Shown: one piece after another, positions 1 to 7,678 of the stretch | Layout of the letters: every line of letters starts with the position of its first letter | Numbering within the stretch: the first letter of the stretch is position 1 | From: Sphingobacterium sp. UBA2700 | GTDB taxonomy: Bacteria > Bacteroidota > Bacteroidia > Sphingobacteriales > Sphingobacteriaceae | Direction of reading: 5' to 3' | Length of the DNA: 60,737 bases | Assembly: GCA_002354335.1 (NCBI GenBank) | Contig: DELI01000024.1 | Coordinates: 103,700 to 164,436, forward strand | Translations under genes and position numbers: made by a program | The notes under the pieces: generated by a model | The model's input: the letters and a program-made list of their open reading frames with translations, nothing else | Told to the model about the DNA's origin: nothing | Database searches by the model: none

Positions 1-14
1 AAGAATATTAGTAT

Positions 15-22
15 TATTTTTG
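15..22 (+). promoter_or_regulatory. Bacteroidota -7 promoter box for the exonuclease/GIY-YIG gene
   Basis: TATTTTTG matches the Bacteroidota -7 consensus TAnnTTTG exactly. It ends only five bases before the ATG at 28, so transcription would begin at or within about two bases of the start codon, giving a leaderless or nearly leaderless message. The -33 element, if any, lies outside the window. Confidence 0.5.
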
Positions 23-27
23 TTTAA

Positions 28-1422
28 ATGAAGAAGCCACGCTACGCTATTGTCGATATTGAAACGACCGGAGGATATGCCTCTGCGAGTAAAATAACAG
101 AGATTGCCATTTATATCTTCGATGGCAAGAAGGTAGTAGACGAGTACACAAGCTTGGTCAATCCCCAGCAACCTATACCCTTTCATATTCAGGCGTTGAC
201 GGGCATCTCCGATGAGATGGTCGAAAGTGCTCCAATCTTTGAGGATATCGCCGAAGATATCTACCATCTATTGGGAAGCTGCATATTCGTAGCACATAAT
301 GTGCATTTCGATTATTCTTTTGTTCAAACTGAATTGAAGGCTGCCGGTTATGAGTGGAAAGCACAGCGACTATGTACCGTTCGATTATCTCGTAAAATCT
401 TCAAAGGACTGCCGAGCTATAGCCTGGGAAAACTATGTCAAAGTCTGGGCATCATCATTGAAGACAGGCACCGAGCGGCCGGTGATGCGAAAGCAACAGT
501 TACTTTATTTCAAAAACTTTACGAAGCTGACAGCGAACATTTTATTAAGCTGATAGAACAAACAAACGCTAAAGAGCAGCGCCTGCCTACCAATATTCCT
601 GTCGAGGTGTTCAACAGACTCCCAAGCAGCACAGGAATCTACCTTTTCAAAAATAATAAAGGAAAAATAATCTATGTAGGCAAGGCCGTAAATATCAAAA
701 AACGTGTCATCAGTCATTTTACGGGGAACAACAGTGGGCAGCGTAGACAGCATTTCATCAACGAGATTAGCGACATTGATTTCCAAGAGTCAGGAACCGA
801 ACTGATGGCCTTTTTGATGGAATGCCATATGATCAAAAAGATATGGCCCATCTACAACCGAGCACTGAAAAAATACGACCCTAAATACGGTTTGATCAGT
901 TATGAAGACCAAAACGGATACTTACGTCTTTCCGTTTGCCAAATTAGAAAGCATATCACTCCTTTATTTGCATTCAACACCGTGCATGAGTCGACGCAGT
1001 TCCTGCTACAATTGATCAATACCTATTCGCTGGAATTTAGGCTGTGCTCATTCTTCAATAGTGAAAAATCAAATACAGAGCGTTCTGAGGCGCTCTTAAA
1101 GAAAGAGCTCCCGTTGGTCACCGCATACAACGATAAGGTCTTAGAGGCGATAGAAAGCATACAGAACAGTAAGCGGAGCTTTGTAATTATCGATCGTGGT
1201 AGGCATGCCGACGAGAAGAGTTACATATATTATAAAGAAAACAGAGTTTTTGCTTTAGGATTTGTTGCGAACGACTTGGAATTTCATACAATCGATGATG
1301 TGGTAGAAAATGACAGCCTTGTACATAGCAATTTCTACATGAACAATCTCGCGATGAACTTTGCCAGACTGAACCCTTCTCGCGTACAGTATTTGGTTGG
1401 AGAGCCTTTAGAAGAGGCTTAA
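28..1422 (+). CDS. DEDDh 3'-5' exonuclease fused to GIY-YIG (UvrC-N/Cho-like) nuclease
   Basis: 464 aa, two nuclease domains. The N-terminal domain (about 5-165) is a DnaQ-type DEDDh exonuclease: D10 and E12 in VDIETTGG, D95 in HNVHFD, and H148/D153 in DRHRAAGD. The central domain (about 196-280) is GIY-YIG: GIYLF at 203 and IIYVGKA at about 215, as in UvrC N-termini and Cho. The C-terminal 180 residues are unassigned. The family is usually annotated as a DNA polymerase III epsilon-like or excinuclease-type exonuclease and is thought to act in DNA repair, making a single-strand cut and resecting from it; that role is inference. It converges on dinB and overlaps its 3' end by 15 bases, so two DNA-damage-related genes share a terminus. 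Confidence 0.88.
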   Translation: MKKPRYAIVDIETTGGYASASKITEIAIYIFDGKKVVDEYTSLVNPQQPIPFHIQALTGISDEMVESAPIFEDIAEDIYHLLGSCIFVAHNVHFDYSFVQTELKAAGYEWKAQRLCTVRLSRKIFKGLPSYSLGKLCQSLGIIIEDRHRAAGDAKATVTLFQKLYEADSEHFIKLIEQTNAKEQRLPTNIPVEVFNRLPSSTGIYLFKNNKGKIIYVGKAVNIKKRVISHFTGNNSGQRRQHFINEISDIDFQESGTELMAFLMECHMIKKIWPIYNRALKKYDPKYGLISYEDQNGYLRLSVCQIRKHITPLFAFNTVHESTQFLLQLINTYSLEFRLCSFFNSEKSNTERSEALLKKELPLVTAYNDKVLEAIESIQNSKRSFVIIDRGRHADEKSYIYYKENRVFALGFVANDLEFHTIDDVVENDSLVHSNFYMNNLAMNFARLNPSRVQYLVGEPLEEA

Positions 1423-2478
1423 CTGCACATATTCCGGCGTATCGTGCTGCTCACACTGGAAATTAGAAACTGTAACACCCAACAGCCGAACCCGCTTATC
1501 CTGCATATCCACCTTCTCGAGCAGTTCGTAGGCGTAATCCTGTATTTCATGCAGTTTGGAAAGAGAAATCAATCCAGTTTTGCTCCTAGTTATCTGTGAA
1601 AAATCAGCATACTTAATCTTCAAGGTGACTGTTTTCCCAAACTTCTCTCCACGTTCCAACCTCGCAAATACGCGCTCCGCTAATCGGGCAATCTCTACTT
1701 TCATTAATTCTGGATCCGTGAGGTCCGATTCAAAAGTATCCTCCGAACCCACAGATTTCGAAATTCGATTGGGACGCACGGGGCGCTCATCCATCCCGCG
1801 CACCATCTGGTAAAAAAACTTCCCAGACTTACCAAAGTGCTGCTGTATCTCGATCTCACTAAATCGTTTCAAATCAGCACCTATATGCACACCCATTTGG
1901 TTCATTTTCTTGGCTGTCACCTTTCCGACTCCGAAAAACTTATGAATAGGCAAAGCCTCCAAAAACTTCGTTACTTTAGAAGGTCCGATAAAGGTCAGCC
2001 CATCCGGCTTTTGAAAATCCGATGCAATCTTAGCAACGAATTTATTCACCGAAACCCCTGCCGATGCCGTCAATTGTAATTCGTCATGTATTGCCTGCTT
2101 TATCTGTCGTGCAATTTCAATAGCCGAACCTATATTCAGCTTATCTTCTGTTACATCCAAATAGGCTTCGTCTAATGATAACGGTTCGATTAAGTCGGTA
2201 TACCGATGAAATATGGAACGGATATGATTCGATACCTCCTTGTACACATCAAACCTAGGGCGGGTAAAGAGTAGATGAGGACAAAGTTGCAGCGCCATAC
2301 GCGAGGACATGGCAGACTTCACCCCAAATTTGCGCGCTTCATAACTAGCCGTTGCGACCACTCCCCGTCCACTTGGCGAGCCACCAACAGCCAATGCCTT
2401 ACCACGAAACTCCGGGAAATCTCGCTGTTCGACAGAAGCATAAAATGCATCCATATCAATATGAATTATTTTGCGCAT
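1408..2478 (-). CDS. dinB: DNA polymerase IV (Y-family translesion polymerase)
   Basis: 356 aa from the ATG at 2478; an in-frame TTG at 2493 was not chosen because the ATG gives the family's usual start MRKIIHIDMDAFYASVEQRD. The catalytic carboxylates are visible: D8 and D10 in HIDMDAFYASVE, and the SLDEAYLDVT motif. Helix-hairpin-helix, thumb and little-finger regions follow (GVGKVTAKKMNQMG). The protein ends VQLSLF, a canonical QLxLF beta-clamp-binding peptide. It copies damaged templates without proofreading, recruited by the sliding clamp. It is transcribed toward the exonuclease/GIY-YIG gene and overlaps it tail to tail. Confidence 0.96.
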   Translation of the reverse strand: MRKIIHIDMDAFYASVEQRDFPEFRGKALAVGGSPSGRGVVATASYEARKFGVKSAMSSRMALQLCPHLLFTRPRFDVYKEVSNHIRSIFHRYTDLIEPLSLDEAYLDVTEDKLNIGSAIEIARQIKQAIHDELQLTASAGVSVNKFVAKIASDFQKPDGLTFIGPSKVTKFLEALPIHKFFGVGKVTAKKMNQMGVHIGADLKRFSEIEIQQHFGKSGKFFYQMVRGMDERPVRPNRISKSVGSEDTFESDLTDPELMKVEIARLAERVFARLERGEKFGKTVTLKIKYADFSQITRSKTGLISLSKLHEIQDYAYELLEKVDMQDKRVRLLGVTVSNFQCEQHDTPEYVQLSLF

Positions 2479-2481
2479 ACA

Positions 2482-2489
2482 CAAAGGTA
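2482..2489 (-). promoter_or_regulatory. Bacteroidota -7 promoter box for dinB
   Basis: On the minus strand TACCTTTG matches TAnnTTTG and ends three bases before the dinB ATG, predicting a transcript that starts on the start codon. A TTG lies 23 bases upstream, within or slightly beyond the usual -33 spacing. No Shine-Dalgarno sequence is present, in keeping with a leaderless message. Confidence 0.45.
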
Positions 2490-2618
2490 ACAAAACAGGG
2501 AACTTTGCATCTCAACGAGCCGTACAACATCTTCTACAACAGACAAAAAATTACATAATAACTACGCATTTTCAGCCCATATTGTGTACCTCCATCAGTT
2601 AACCTCATTATTTTATCC

Positions 2619-2626
2619 TATCTTTG
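2619..2626 (+). promoter_or_regulatory. Bacteroidota -7 promoter box for aguB
   Basis: TATCTTTG is a perfect TAnnTTTG box 26 bases before the aguB ATG, predicting a leader of about 23 bases. No clear TTG -33 element is seen at the expected spacing. Confidence 0.55.
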
Positions 2627-2652
2627 CGCAAACCTTATAAGTAATTGTAAAA

Positions 2653-3528
2653 ATGAGTAAAGTAAAAGTTGGTTTAGTTCAAATGTCCTGTGTAAAGGAT
2701 AAACAAGAGAATTTGAATAAAGCGATCGAGAAAGTTCGCGAAGCAGCAGCAAAAGGCGCCCAAATCGTTTGTTTGCAAGAGCTTTTTACCTCCTTATATT
2801 TTTGTGATGTAGAGGATTACGACAATTTTGATCTGGCAGAAGCTATCCCAGGGCCATCGACGGATGCCTTATCCGCAGTAGCGAAAGAACTTGGGGTCGT
2901 TATCATTGCTTCGTTATTTGAAAAGCGTGCGCAAGGTCTTTATCATAATACAACTGCTATTTTAGATGCAGATGGCTCCTACTTAGGGAAATACCGTAAG
3001 ATGCACATCCCTGATGATCCAGCATTCTACGAAAAATTCTACTTTACACCTGGAGATTTAGGTTACAAAGTATTTAACACGAAATTTGGTAAAATCGGCG
3101 TATTGATCTGTTGGGATCAATGGTATCCTGAAGCATCTCGTATTACCGCTTTAATGGGTGCTGAGATCATGTTCTACCCAACGGCTATCGGCTGGGCGAC
3201 AGATCAGGACGAAGAAACAAACAAAGACCAATATAATGCTTGGCAGACGATCCAACGATCGCATGCAGTTGCCAACGGCGTTCCAGTTGTTTCGGTAAAC
3301 CGTGTTGGCTTTGAGCAAGACGGCGCAATGAAATTCTGGGGAGGCAGCTTCGTAGCCAATGCACAAGGAAAGCTTTTGTATCTGGCATCCCATGATCAGG
3401 AAGAAGTGGAAGTTGTTGAAATCGACTTGAATCAATCCGATTATTTCCGCAAGCACTGGCCTTTCCTTCGCGACAGAAGGATTGAAACATATGCTCCTAT
3501 CACTAAGCGATTTATAGACGAGGACTAA
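2653..3528 (+). CDS. aguB: N-carbamoylputrescine amidase
   Basis: 291 aa, full length for the family. It hydrolyses N-carbamoylputrescine to putrescine, CO2 and ammonia, the last step of the agmatine route to putrescine, in the cytoplasm. It is a carbon-nitrogen hydrolase (nitrilase superfamily) with the Glu-Lys-Cys triad visible: E43 in CLQELF, K116 in KYRKMHIP and C153 in LICWDQWYPE. The FYFTPGD and HAVANGVPVVSVNR stretches are typical of AguB. It is followed after 64 bases, containing a strong hairpin terminator, by aguA, which makes its substrate. Arginine decarboxylase, the other enzyme needed, is not in the window. Confidence 0.95.
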   Translation: MSKVKVGLVQMSCVKDKQENLNKAIEKVREAAAKGAQIVCLQELFTSLYFCDVEDYDNFDLAEAIPGPSTDALSAVAKELGVVIIASLFEKRAQGLYHNTTAILDADGSYLGKYRKMHIPDDPAFYEKFYFTPGDLGYKVFNTKFGKIGVLICWDQWYPEASRITALMGAEIMFYPTAIGWATDQDEETNKDQYNAWQTIQRSHAVANGVPVVSVNRVGFEQDGAMKFWGGSFVANAQGKLLYLASHDQEEVEVVEIDLNQSDYFRKHWPFLRDRRIETYAPITKRFIDED

Positions 3529-3550
3529 AGAATAAATTAAGAAATACCGA

Positions 3551-3579
3551 CTATGCTCATCCAAGAGCATAGTTTTTTT
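3551..3579 (+). terminator. Intrinsic terminator between aguB and aguA
   Basis: An 8-bp stem (CTATGCTC / GAGCATAG) with a six-base loop is followed by seven T. It ends 13 bases before the aguA ATG, leaving almost no room for a separate promoter, so aguA expression probably depends on read-through or regulated antitermination. Confidence 0.8.
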
Positions 3580-3592
3580 ACGTCATGTTAAT

Positions 3593-4666
3593 ATGAGTTC
3601 AGAAAACACATCCCCACTATATAAAAAGGAAGATACGCCTAAGGCTCAAGGTTTTACTTTTCCTGCCGAATGGGCAGCTCAAGAAGCACTTTGGTTAAGT
3701 TGGCCACATAAAGAGGAATCATGGCCGGGTAAGCTAGAAACAATCTATGCGCCCTACTCCCAATTCATCAAGTTGGTTGCAGCAGACCAAAAAGTACGTA
3801 TCAATGTAGCGGATGAAGCGATGAAAGCCTTCGCACTATCACATATCGAAGCAGCAGGTGCAAATCTTGAGAACATTAGCTTTCATCTAAATCCTACAAA
3901 CGATGCTTGGTGCCGCGATCATGGCCCTGCATTCCTGATTAATAAAGAAACGGGCGAGAAAGCCGTGGTCGATTGGGGTTACAATGCTTGGGGCGGCAAA
4001 TATCCTCCCTATGATTTAGACGATGTTGTACCTACAAGAATAGCGCAGGAATTTGGACTAAAGTTGTTTACTCCGCCCATCGTTATGGAAGGCGGATCGG
4101 TAGAATTCAATGGCGCAGGTACTATCTTAACGACTACTGCTTGTCTATTGAACGAAAACCGCAATCCACATCTTAACAAAGAACAAATTGAAGGATATTT
4201 GATGGATTATTATGGTCAAGATCAGGTGTTATGGTTAGGCGATGGAATTATTGGTGATGATACGGATGGCCATATCGATGATATCACCCGTTTTGTAAAC
4301 GAGGATACCGTATTGACCGTTGTAGAAGAAGATCCCAATGATGAGAACTACGCTATTCTTCAAGAAAACTTGGAGAAATTAAAGGAGATGCGCCTTTTAG
4401 ACGGTCGCCCTTTAAATATCGTCGAGTTGCCAATGCCAAGACCTGTTGTTTATGAAGACCAGCAATTGCCGGCTTCATACGCCAATTTCTACATTGCAAA
4501 CAAAGTTGTTGTTGTTCCGGTTTTCAATGATAAAAACGACCAAAAAGCACTAGACATTATACAGTCAGTATTCCCTGACCGCAAGGTTATCGGCATTGAC
4601 TCTGTCGATATTATTTGGGGACTTGGAAGCTTCCACTGCCTAAGTCAGCAAGAACCAAAAATTTAA
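3593..4666 (+). CDS. aguA: Agmatine deiminase
   Basis: 357 aa, PAD-type (guanidino-modifying) enzyme that converts agmatine to N-carbamoylputrescine and ammonia. Family signatures: FPAEWAAQEALWLSWPHKEESWPG near the N-terminus (the substrate-binding WPH region), NDAWCRDHGPAF, GGSVEFNGAGT, and DDTDGHIDD containing the catalytic histidine H227. The nucleophile is C349 in FHCLSQQ, eight residues from the C-terminus, where the family has IHCITQQ. It is paired with aguB, completing the two-step agmatine-to-putrescine conversion, although here the amidase comes first. A porin gene follows after 14 bases and is probably co-transcribed. Confidence 0.95.
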   Translation: MSSENTSPLYKKEDTPKAQGFTFPAEWAAQEALWLSWPHKEESWPGKLETIYAPYSQFIKLVAADQKVRINVADEAMKAFALSHIEAAGANLENISFHLNPTNDAWCRDHGPAFLINKETGEKAVVDWGYNAWGGKYPPYDLDDVVPTRIAQEFGLKLFTPPIVMEGGSVEFNGAGTILTTTACLLNENRNPHLNKEQIEGYLMDYYGQDQVLWLGDGIIGDDTDGHIDDITRFVNEDTVLTVVEEDPNDENYAILQENLEKLKEMRLLDGRPLNIVELPMPRPVVYEDQQLPASYANFYIANKVVVVPVFNDKNDQKALDIIQSVFPDRKVIGIDSVDIIWGLGSFHCLSQQEPKI

Positions 4667-4680
4667 TTATATACTTTACA

Positions 4681-5898
4681 ATGAAGTGGATTACTAATTT
4701 TACCTTAAGCTTTGTTGTAGCTATTATCGCTATGACCGAGGTTTACGGACAGAGCCACCACCCGCAAGAGCGTGATGACCGTGCTACTATCCTAAACTTC
4801 AAAGGAATCCAATACAAATCCAAAGATTCCCTTTTCTATACGAACTTCCGTTTTCGTATGCAAAACCGACTGGGATTCTCGAACGTTATTGACGGAGAAG
4901 ATAACGGTAAATTCGATGCACGTATTCGTCGTTTAAGAATGCGTATGGACGGTTATATCTATACACCAAAGATTTCCTACACCGTACAATTGGCATTTAC
5001 ACGTAGTGACCAGGATTTCGACGATACAGGTATCCCCAATATCGTTCGTGATGCTGTGATGTTCTATAACTTTTCCGACGACTTTTATATCTCTTTCGGA
5101 CAGAATAAGCTTCCAGGTAACCGCCAGCGTGTGAACTCATCAGGGTCCCTGCAATTCGCAGACCGCTCGTTGGTAAACAGTAATTTCACATTAGACCGTG
5201 ACTTTGGAGTTTCCTTAAATCTGAGCAAAAAGATTGGCGATATGCCTTTCAACGCTAAAGCAGCCATCTCAACAGGTGAAGGTCGTCCGGCCAGCGCAAC
5301 AGATAAAGGCTTAGCCTATACCGGTCGAATCGAGTTCTTACCTTTAGGGAAATTTACGAACGACAATGACTACTCCGAGGGTGATTTAGAACGCGAGGAA
5401 ACACCAAAATTATCTATTGGTGGCGGATATAGCTATAATGACAAGACCATTCGCGAAGGCGGACAGTTAGGTCGTTATGTTCAGAATCCGTTTACCTTAA
5501 AAACATCCTTTGCCGACGCCATCTTCAAGTATATGGGCTTCGCATACGAAGCTGAATACATGCGCAGAGATGTAGACAATCCGCTTAACCTTACTGACGA
5601 AGAAGATCCGGAACAAACCTACGCTTATAAAGGCTGGGGTGTGAACCAACAAGCTTCATATCTATTGAACAAAGGTTATGAGATTGCTGGTCGCTATACT
5701 TATGTGATGCCACACGGCGATATCGCACTATATGAAGACCAAACTGAGATTATCGAACTCGGTCTTACAAAATACATGAAAGCACACCGCTTGAAATTCC
5801 AGCTAAATGCTAACTATACCTTTAAGGATGGTTACTTAAATAATGCCAATAATAAAGCTGCTTGGGGTGGAATGTTCCAGGTGGAGCTTGGAATTTAG
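4681..5898 (+). CDS. Outer-membrane porin of the phosphate-selective porin O/P-like family
   Basis: 405 aa from the ATG at 4681. An upstream in-frame start inside aguA was rejected because this ATG gives a clean signal peptide (MKWITNFTLSFVVAIIAMTEVYGQ) ending at an AxG-Q-like site. The mature part alternates short amphipathic strands and ends in FQVELGI, as expected of a 16-strand-type barrel. RIRRLRMRMDGYIYTPKISYTVQLAF and DDFYISFGQNKLPGNRQR are typical of the OprO/P-like porins (PF07396) of Bacteroidota. The solute is unknown. Its 14-base spacing from aguA suggests co-expression with polyamine genes; agmatine or another cation as solute is only a guess. A strong terminator follows at 5995. 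Confidence 0.85.
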   Translation: MKWITNFTLSFVVAIIAMTEVYGQSHHPQERDDRATILNFKGIQYKSKDSLFYTNFRFRMQNRLGFSNVIDGEDNGKFDARIRRLRMRMDGYIYTPKISYTVQLAFTRSDQDFDDTGIPNIVRDAVMFYNFSDDFYISFGQNKLPGNRQRVNSSGSLQFADRSLVNSNFTLDRDFGVSLNLSKKIGDMPFNAKAAISTGEGRPASATDKGLAYTGRIEFLPLGKFTNDNDYSEGDLEREETPKLSIGGGYSYNDKTIREGGQLGRYVQNPFTLKTSFADAIFKYMGFAYEAEYMRRDVDNPLNLTDEEDPEQTYAYKGWGVNQQASYLLNKGYEIAGRYTYVMPHGDIALYEDQTEIIELGLTKYMKAHRLKFQLNANYTFKDGYLNNANNKAAWGGMFQVELGI

Positions 5899-6326
5899 TA
5901 GTAGTTAGTAGTTAGTAGTTAGTATTTAGACCTAGGGTGGGAATAAGATTTTAGAGTTTAGATATAAGACATTAGATTTTAGACATTAGACTGTAAGGCG
6001 CCGATTAGGCGCCTTTTTTTGTCAGGATAGTTTGTTTGAACTTTTGAAAGTTTGTCTGAACCAGGAAAGGAAGGATTCAAAATAGTATTTAGTAGTGAGT
6101 ACTTAGTAGTTAGACCTATGACGCCCGATCCTGTTCATCCTTGCATCCTTCCTTTCCTGGTTCAAAGACAATTTCACCTTTCTTGTTATAACCAAAAATT
6201 CAGACAAAGCACCCTTAAACTCATCCCTTTATCCCTCAAAAGACTCCATACGCTTATATCTAAATCTAATGTCTAATCTCTTTACCCGACCTAGGTCTGA
6301 ATACTAACTACTAACTACTAAATACT
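5899..6326. repeat. Nested composite inverted repeat, intergenic
   Basis: This gene-free stretch is built of three sequence modules, each present in inverted orientation. Module A (AGTAGTTAGTATTTAGACCT and variants) occurs at 5899-5932, again in diverged form at 6083-6117, and inverted at 6286-6326. Module B (ATATAAGACATTAGA and repeats) lies at 5958-5990 and inverted at 6253-6281. Module C (CTGAACCAGGAAAGGAAGGAT) lies at 6056-6076 and inverted at about 6144-6163. Read outward from the centre the order is C, B, A on both sides, so the block could fold into a long broken hairpin. The porin terminator sits between left-arm B and C. No credible gene is present. Confidence 0.75.
5995..6020 (+). 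terminator. Intrinsic terminator after the porin gene
   Basis: An 8-bp GC-rich stem (AAGGCGCC / GGCGCCTT) around a five-base GATTA loop, with seven T in all at its 3' end. It closes the aguB-aguA-porin unit. Confidence 0.85.
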
Positions 6327-6411
6327 ACCCCATTATAACCCCAATCAAACCCAATTCCAATTGGGTTTGATTGGGGTTATAATGGGGTTACAAAGGGCTT
6401 TACAAGGGTTC
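6327..6411. repeat. Dispersed palindromic repeat, copy 1
   Basis: It contains a perfect inverted repeat with 30-bp arms and a two-base loop at 6327-6388 (core ATCAAACCCAATT / AATTGGGTTTGAT), followed by AAAGGGCTTTACAAGGGTT. The latter 19-mer and the CAAACCC...GGGTTTG core recur at 24.6 kb (opposite strand) and in diverged form at 56.9 kb, always between genes. This copy lies upstream of lpxB. No transposase is nearby, so it resembles a REP or MITE-like element. Confidence 0.8.
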
Positions 6412-6467
6412 TAAGCAGAGCGAGACTCGTAGAAAGGTTGAGAAATATTTATGCAAAAACAGCGAAA

Positions 6468-6499
6468 TTGCATCATCCTATAAAGAATCCGTATATTTA
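6468..6499 (+). promoter_or_regulatory. Putative lpxB promoter
   Basis: TTG at 6468-6470 and TATATTTA at 6492-6499 are spaced by 21 bases, close to the Bacteroidota -33/-7 arrangement (one mismatch to TAnnTTTG). The start site would be near 6503, about 14 bases before the lpxB ATG. Confidence 0.45.
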
Positions 6500-6516
6500 A
6501 GGGGTTAATATAAAAC

Positions 6517-7635
6517 ATGAAATATTACATTATTGCAGGAGAAACTTCGGGGGACCTTCATGGTGCGAACTTGATTAAAGCGCTGAAAAAGGAGGATCCG
6601 GAAGCAAGTTTTAATATTGTAGGTGGCGACCAGATGGCGGCAGCAGCTGGCGAGCAGGTTCTTATCCATACTTCGGAGATGGCTTTTATGGGCTTCATTG
6701 AGGTGTTGAAGAATTTGAGCAGCATCGCTAAGAATCTCAAAAAAGTGAAAGAGGATATCCTTAAGCAGCAACCTGACACCCTTATTTTGATAGACTTTCC
6801 AGGTTTTAACCTTAAGGTCGCTGCTTTTGCAAAGAAGCTCGGCATTAAGGTGTGCTACTATATCTCTCCAAAAATATGGGCATGGAATCAAAAACGTGTG
6901 TATAAAATTAAGAGATTGGTAGACCACATGTTTTGTATCCTTCCTTTCGAGGTGAAGTTCTACAAGCAGTTTCATTATCAGGTTGATTACGTTGGAAATC
7001 CCCTGTTAGATGCCATTGCAGCATACAAATTCAATCCGAACTTCCGGTTGGACAATGGTTTGAGCCAGAAGCCGATTATTGCCTTGCTTCCTGGCAGTCG
7101 CAAAATGGAGATCGAGAACTTACTCCCTATTATGGTCGATCTAAACCGTATGTTTCCGGCGCATCAGTTGGTTATCGCAGGGGCACCCAATTTCGATTTA
7201 GCGTATTATAAAAACTATATCGGGGACGAGGATATACCCGTGGTATTCGATCAAACCTATGATTTGTTGAAGAATGCAGAAGCGGCCGTTGTGGCCTCAG
7301 GCACTGCCACTTTGGAAACTGCGTTATTGCGCATTCCGCAGGTCGTTGTGTACAAAGCAAATCCTATTACCGTCATGATTGCACGCAAACTGATCAAAGT
7401 ACGTTTTATCTCACTCGTTAATTTAATCAACGACTATCTATCTGTTCGCGAGCTTATCCAGAACGATTGCGACACGATGAGTATCTCTGAGGAATTAAAA
7501 GAGTTAACCCTGAATCCAGCACATCGGGCAAGTGTTTTAGAGAATTACGACAACTTGATCGATAAAATGGGAACGCCTGGAGCATCAGAGAAGACTGCTG
7601 CCTTGATCGTAAAATATATGAAAGGTCTGGAATAA
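6517..7635 (+). CDS. lpxB: Lipid-A-disaccharide synthase
   Basis: 372 aa, full length. It is a GT19 glycosyltransferase that joins UDP-2,3-diacylglucosamine and lipid X to make the lipid A disaccharide at the inner face of the cytoplasmic membrane. Family features: the N-terminal MKYYIIAGETSGDLHGANLI, the FMGFIEVL loop, LIDFPGFNLKVA, CYYISPKIWAWNQKRV, LPFEVKFYKQF, VDYVGNPLLD and the donor-site LLPGSRKMEIENLLPIM, then ASGTATLETALLRIPQVVVYKANP. No other lipid A gene is adjacent; a secreted protein of unknown function follows after 43 bases, and a recognisable promoter precedes it. Confidence 0.97.
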   Translation: MKYYIIAGETSGDLHGANLIKALKKEDPEASFNIVGGDQMAAAAGEQVLIHTSEMAFMGFIEVLKNLSSIAKNLKKVKEDILKQQPDTLILIDFPGFNLKVAAFAKKLGIKVCYYISPKIWAWNQKRVYKIKRLVDHMFCILPFEVKFYKQFHYQVDYVGNPLLDAIAAYKFNPNFRLDNGLSQKPIIALLPGSRKMEIENLLPIMVDLNRMFPAHQLVIAGAPNFDLAYYKNYIGDEDIPVVFDQTYDLLKNAEAAVVASGTATLETALLRIPQVVVYKANPITVMIARKLIKVRFISLVNLINDYLSVRELIQNDCDTMSISEELKELTLNPAHRASVLENYDNLIDKMGTPGASEKTAALIVKYMKGLE

Positions 7636-7665
7636 ACTTTTTATCTTTAATACGGTCTAACAGAC

Positions 7666-7671
7666 AGGAGG
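7666..7671 (+). promoter_or_regulatory. Full-consensus Shine-Dalgarno for the secreted 209-aa protein
   Basis: AGGAGG lies seven bases before the ATG at 7679 and fixes that start. Such full-length sites are uncommon among the genes of this window and suggest high translation. A TATCTTTA box at 7642-7649 may give the gene its own promoter in addition to read-through from lpxB. Confidence 0.6.
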
Positions 7672-7678
7672 TTAACGT

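Noticed and set aside
4615..4680. N-terminal extension of the porin into aguA
   Set aside because: It overlaps the end of aguA and would bury the signal peptide 22 residues from the N-terminus.
6052..6276. Open frame of 74 aa in the 5.9-6.3 kb repeat block
   Set aside because: It runs through both arms of module C and part of module B; its sequence is set by the palindrome and has no start signal or domain-like order.
5899..6326. Possible CRISPR array (AGTAGTTAGT repeats)
   Set aside because: The units differ, are inverted as well as direct, and lack regular spacers of even length; no cas gene is in the window.
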